NCBI GenBank assembly: GCA_002398515.1
Contig: DGZL01000093.1
Location: forward strand, 11,664-20,623
Direction of reading: 5' to 3'
Length of the DNA stretch: 8,960 nucleotides
From: Firmicutes bacterium UBA4981
GTDB lineage: Bacteria; Bacillota; SHA-98; UBA4971
Within the stretch, counting starts at the first letter, position 1; every line of letters begins with the position of its first letter. Positions 6,979-8,960 of this stretch are shown one piece after another. The notes under the pieces were generated by a model. That model was given only the letters and a program-made list of their open reading frames with translations, made no database searches and was not told the DNA's origin. The translations under genes were made by a program, and so were the position numbers.

Positions 6979-8646
6979 GTGTCACGGGTAGTGAAGGCTC
7001 CAAGGGGTTCTGTAATTTCGTGCAAAGGGTGGCAGCAGGAAGCTGCCATGCGGATGCTCATGAATAACCTGGATCCTGATGTAGCAGAGAATCCTCTTGA
7101 GCTTGTTGTGTATGGTGGCAGGGGTAAGGCAGCACGGAACTGGGATTCCTTTGAAGCGATAGTCAGGAGTCTCAAAGGGCTGGAGAATGATGAAACTCTT
7201 TTGGTGCAGTCAGGGAAACCCGTAGGCGTGTTTCGTACTCATGAGCTTGCCCCAAGGGTGTTGATATCCAACTCAATGCTTGTCCCTAAGTGGGCTACAT
7301 GGGAGACTTTTTGGGAGCTCGAGGAGATGGGTCTTACCATGTACGGACAGATGACAGCAGGGAGCTGGATCTACATTGGTACCCAAGGTATCTTACAAGG
7401 AACGTATGAGACCTTCGCCGAGGCTGCAAGACAGCACTATGGAGGCAGTCTTGCAGGAAAACTGATTCTCACTGCCGGCTTAGGCGGGATGGGGGGAGCT
7501 CAGCCTCTGGCTGTTACCATGAATGACGGGGTTGTCATCGCAGTCGAGGTGAATGAGGAGCATATAAGACGAAGGCTGGAGACCGGGTATTGTCATATGA
7601 TGACAACAAGTATTGATGAGGCTATACAGCTTGCCCGGGAAGCACAAGAGAAGAAAGAACCCCTGTCCATAGCTTTGCTTGGCAATGCAGCTGAGACCTA
7701 TCCTGAGCTTGTAGAACGCGGAGTGATTCCTGACGTAGTTACAGACCAGACTTCGGCTCATGATCCCTTAGGCGGTTATATTCCTATGGGTCTTTCTTTG
7801 GCTGAGGCTGAGGCCTTGCGAAAACGTGATCCCAAGCAATATATAGAACGAGCCATGAAATCCATGGCGGTTCAGGTTAAGGCAATCCTCGCCATGAAAT
7901 GCAGGGGAGCCGTAGCGTTCGATTATGGTAACAACATAAGGCAGCAAGCGTACAACGCAGGGGTCAAGGACGCGTTTTCCTATCCCGGATTCGTGCCTGC
8001 TTACATTCGTCCCCTCTTCTGTGAAGGCAAAGGGCCTTTCAGGTGGGTGGCGCTTTCCGGGGATCCTGCTGATATCCATAAGACGGATGAGGTTGTATTA
8101 AGGGAATTTCCAGAAGACAGGCACCTGACTCAATGGATTAAATTTGCCCGCGAAAAGGTGCAGTTTCAGGGTTTGCCGGCTAGAATATGCTGGTTGGGGT
8201 ACGGTGAGCGGGCAAGGTTCGGCAAGGCCATCAATGAGCTGGTTAGAAAGGGAGAGATATCAGCTCCCATAGTAATTGGCCGAGATCACCTTGACACCGG
8301 TTCAGTCGCGTCTCCGAACCGAGAGACGGAAGGGATGAAAGACGGGAGCGACGCTATAGCTGACTGGCCCATCTTGAATGCGCTCTTGAATGCGGTGTCC
8401 GGGGCTTCCTGGGTCTCTGTCCATCACGGCGGGGGCGTAGGGATAGGTTACTCAATCCATGCAGGAATGGTGGTCGTCGCAGACGGTAGTGATGAGGCAG
8501 ACTTCAGGCTGGAGAGGGTGCTCACCACGGATCCCGGTTCCGGAGTGATGCGTCATGCTGACGCAGGGTATGACAAGGCTATAGAGACTGCGCGGAAGCA
8601 GAACATTAAGATCCCTATGTTGGACGGTGACAAATCCCACGGATAA
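6979..8646 (+). CDS. hutU: Urocanate hydratase (urocanase)
   Basis: HutU converts urocanate to 4-imidazolone-5-propionate, the second step of histidine degradation, using tightly bound NAD+ as an electrophile; it is cytoplasmic and homodimeric. The 555-residue product matches the usual ~550-557. Family blocks include SCKGW and MLMNNLDPDVAE near the start, the nucleotide-binding GLGGMGG at 167-173, KGPFRWVALSGDP from about 351, and the urocanase signature FQGLPARICW at 396-405, with C404 corresponding to the active-site-region cysteine. The GTG at 6979 is chosen because AGGGGGC (6965-6971) is correctly spaced before it; an in-frame ATG at 6961 has no ribosome binding site and would sit almost against the upstream hairpin. 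hutH, hutI and ftcD are not in the window, and the following terminator suggests a single-gene unit. No clear promoter was found between ftsH and this gene. All recognised motifs are intact. Confidence 0.97.
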   Translation: MSRVVKAPRGSVISCKGWQQEAAMRMLMNNLDPDVAENPLELVVYGGRGKAARNWDSFEAIVRSLKGLENDETLLVQSGKPVGVFRTHELAPRVLISNSMLVPKWATWETFWELEEMGLTMYGQMTAGSWIYIGTQGILQGTYETFAEAARQHYGGSLAGKLILTAGLGGMGGAQPLAVTMNDGVVIAVEVNEEHIRRRLETGYCHMMTTSIDEAIQLAREAQEKKEPLSIALLGNAAETYPELVERGVIPDVVTDQTSAHDPLGGYIPMGLSLAEAEALRKRDPKQYIERAMKSMAVQVKAILAMKCRGAVAFDYGNNIRQQAYNAGVKDAFSYPGFVPAYIRPLFCEGKGPFRWVALSGDPADIHKTDEVVLREFPEDRHLTQWIKFAREKVQFQGLPARICWLGYGERARFGKAINELVRKGEISAPIVIGRDHLDTGSVASPNRETEGMKDGSDAIADWPILNALLNAVSGASWVSVHHGGGVGIGYSIHAGMVVVADGSDEADFRLERVLTTDPGSGVMRHADAGYDKAIETARKQNIKIPMLDGDKSHG

Positions 8647-8724
8647 ATTCACCGGCCTCCAGAGGCACGATTGCAGTGAGTAAAGCTGATCCAAGCTTTG
8701 CAAAACACGCAAAGAAACTGAACC

Positions 8725-8763
8725 TTGCCCCTGGGTTTCGCAGTTAACCCGGGGGCAATTTTT
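8725..8763 (+). terminator. Intrinsic terminator of hutU
   Basis: The arms at 8725-8737 and 8746-8758 form a 13-bp stem (TTGCCCCTGGGTT with AACCCGGGGGCAA) with a single G-U pair, and the loop is 8 bases. TTTTT follows directly at 8759-8763. This is a textbook rho-independent terminator about 80 bases after the hutU stop codon. Confidence 0.93.
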
Positions 8764-8777
8764 ATCTGAAAATGATG

Positions 8778-8897
8778 TTGCAGGCCATGACTGATAGGGC
8801 AAAGACCGGGTTAACAAATGTCCGATGCTGCCTTGGGCGAGCGGGTTTGATCAGAAGGATTTTTGCAGGCTTTTGGAGAATAAAATACTTTGCAGGC
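8778..8897 (+). repeat. Three copies of TTGCAGGC before the last gene
   Basis: TTGCAGGC occurs at 8778-8785, 8863-8870 and 8890-8897. The last two share the longer TTTGCAGGC, start 27 bases apart, and flank the TAAAAT candidate -10 at 8881. They could be a binding site for a regulator of the next gene, or chance in a short T/G-rich stretch. Confidence 0.4.
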
Positions 8898-8912
8898 AAA
8901 AACTGAAAATTT

Positions 8913-8919
8913 GAGGAGG
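8913..8919 (+). promoter_or_regulatory. Ribosome binding site of the last, partial gene
   Basis: GAGGAGG at 8913-8919 lies 9 bases before the TTG at 8929. The ATG at 8921 is only one base from it, too close to be the start. Confidence 0.6.
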
Positions 8920-8928
8920 GATGGTGCC

Positions 8929-8960
8929 TTGGAAAAGCTCTTGCTCGTTGAGCATGAGAA
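8929..8960 (+). CDS. Start of an unidentified gene (partial; possibly a response regulator)
   Basis: A TTG at 8929 following a strong ribosome binding site opens a frame reading MEKLLLVEHE to the window end. The hydrophobic strand followed by acidic residues is reminiscent of the first beta-strand of response-regulator receiver domains (typically LLIVDDE), but ten residues cannot decide it and the usual DD pair is replaced by EHE. It lies after the hutU terminator, so it should begin a separate transcription unit. The TTG start and the family suggestion are both inferences. Confidence 0.4.
   Translation, partial: MEKLLLVEHE

Larger units (their letters stand above)
8647..8928. other. Intergenic region after hutU
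   Basis: No gene is supported in these 282 bases. They hold a tight inverted repeat (GCCTC/GAGGC, 8655-8666), a six-base inverted repeat (CTTTGC 8696-8701, GCAAAG 8709-8714), the hutU terminator, three copies of TTGCAGGC, and the ribosome binding site of the next gene. A TAAAAT at 8881-8886 could be a -10, but no convincing -35 is at the right distance. A minus-strand open frame at 8452-8817 is judged a shadow of hutU and runs through the terminator. Confidence 0.6.

Noticed and set aside
8452..8817. 121-codon open frame on the minus strand at the hutU end
   Set aside because: It overlaps the hutU 3' end and runs through the intrinsic terminator; its product has no recognisable features.
8921..8960. 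ATG at 8921 as the start of the last gene
   Set aside because: It is one base from the ribosome binding site and its frame gives an unconvincing Ser/Cys-rich peptide; the TTG at 8929 has correct spacing.

Overview
The window reads as part of a spore-forming Bacillota (clostridia-like) chromosome. Four genes, all on the + strand, are essentially complete: spoIIE, tilS, ftsH and hutU. A fifth gene begins in the last 32 bases. SpoIIE occurs only in endospore formers, and the order spoIIE - tilS - ftsH is the conserved arrangement seen in this phylum. AAGGAGG-type ribosome binding sites and frequent GTG/TTG starts fit the same group. I cannot place the organism at family level.

Layout. Bases 1-450 hold no convincing gene. 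They contain two short tandem repeats, one hairpin and, close to spoIIE, a TACAAT -10 with a Spo0A-box-like element where the -35 should be. spoIIE (451-3081) encodes the membrane-bound PP2C-type phosphatase that activates sigma-F in the forespore. Its soluble N-terminus carries five copies of a five-residue repeat. The 245-base spoIIE-tilS gap has an extended -10 promoter followed by a degenerate array of units about 19 bp long. tilS (3327-4811) encodes tRNA-Ile lysidine synthetase. A good sigma-A-type promoter overlaps the end of tilS and should drive ftsH (4927-6891), the membrane AAA+ zinc protease. A hairpin with a perfect 11-bp stem follows ftsH and ends just before hutU (6979-8646), urocanate hydratase. 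A strong intrinsic terminator closes hutU. The last ~200 bases are a new upstream region with three copies of an 8-mer, a strong ribosome binding site and a TTG start.

How the genes work together. spoIIE, tilS and ftsH are a conserved housekeeping/sporulation neighbourhood rather than one pathway: a sporulation phosphatase, an essential tRNA modification, and membrane protein quality control that in Bacillus is also needed for sporulation. The hpt gene usually found between tilS and ftsH is absent here. hutU is a catabolic gene (histidine degradation), and no other hut gene is in view. I see no clearly new biological system. The items most worth a second look are the repeat array in the tilS leader, the repeat in SpoIIE, and the hairpin placed directly before hutU.
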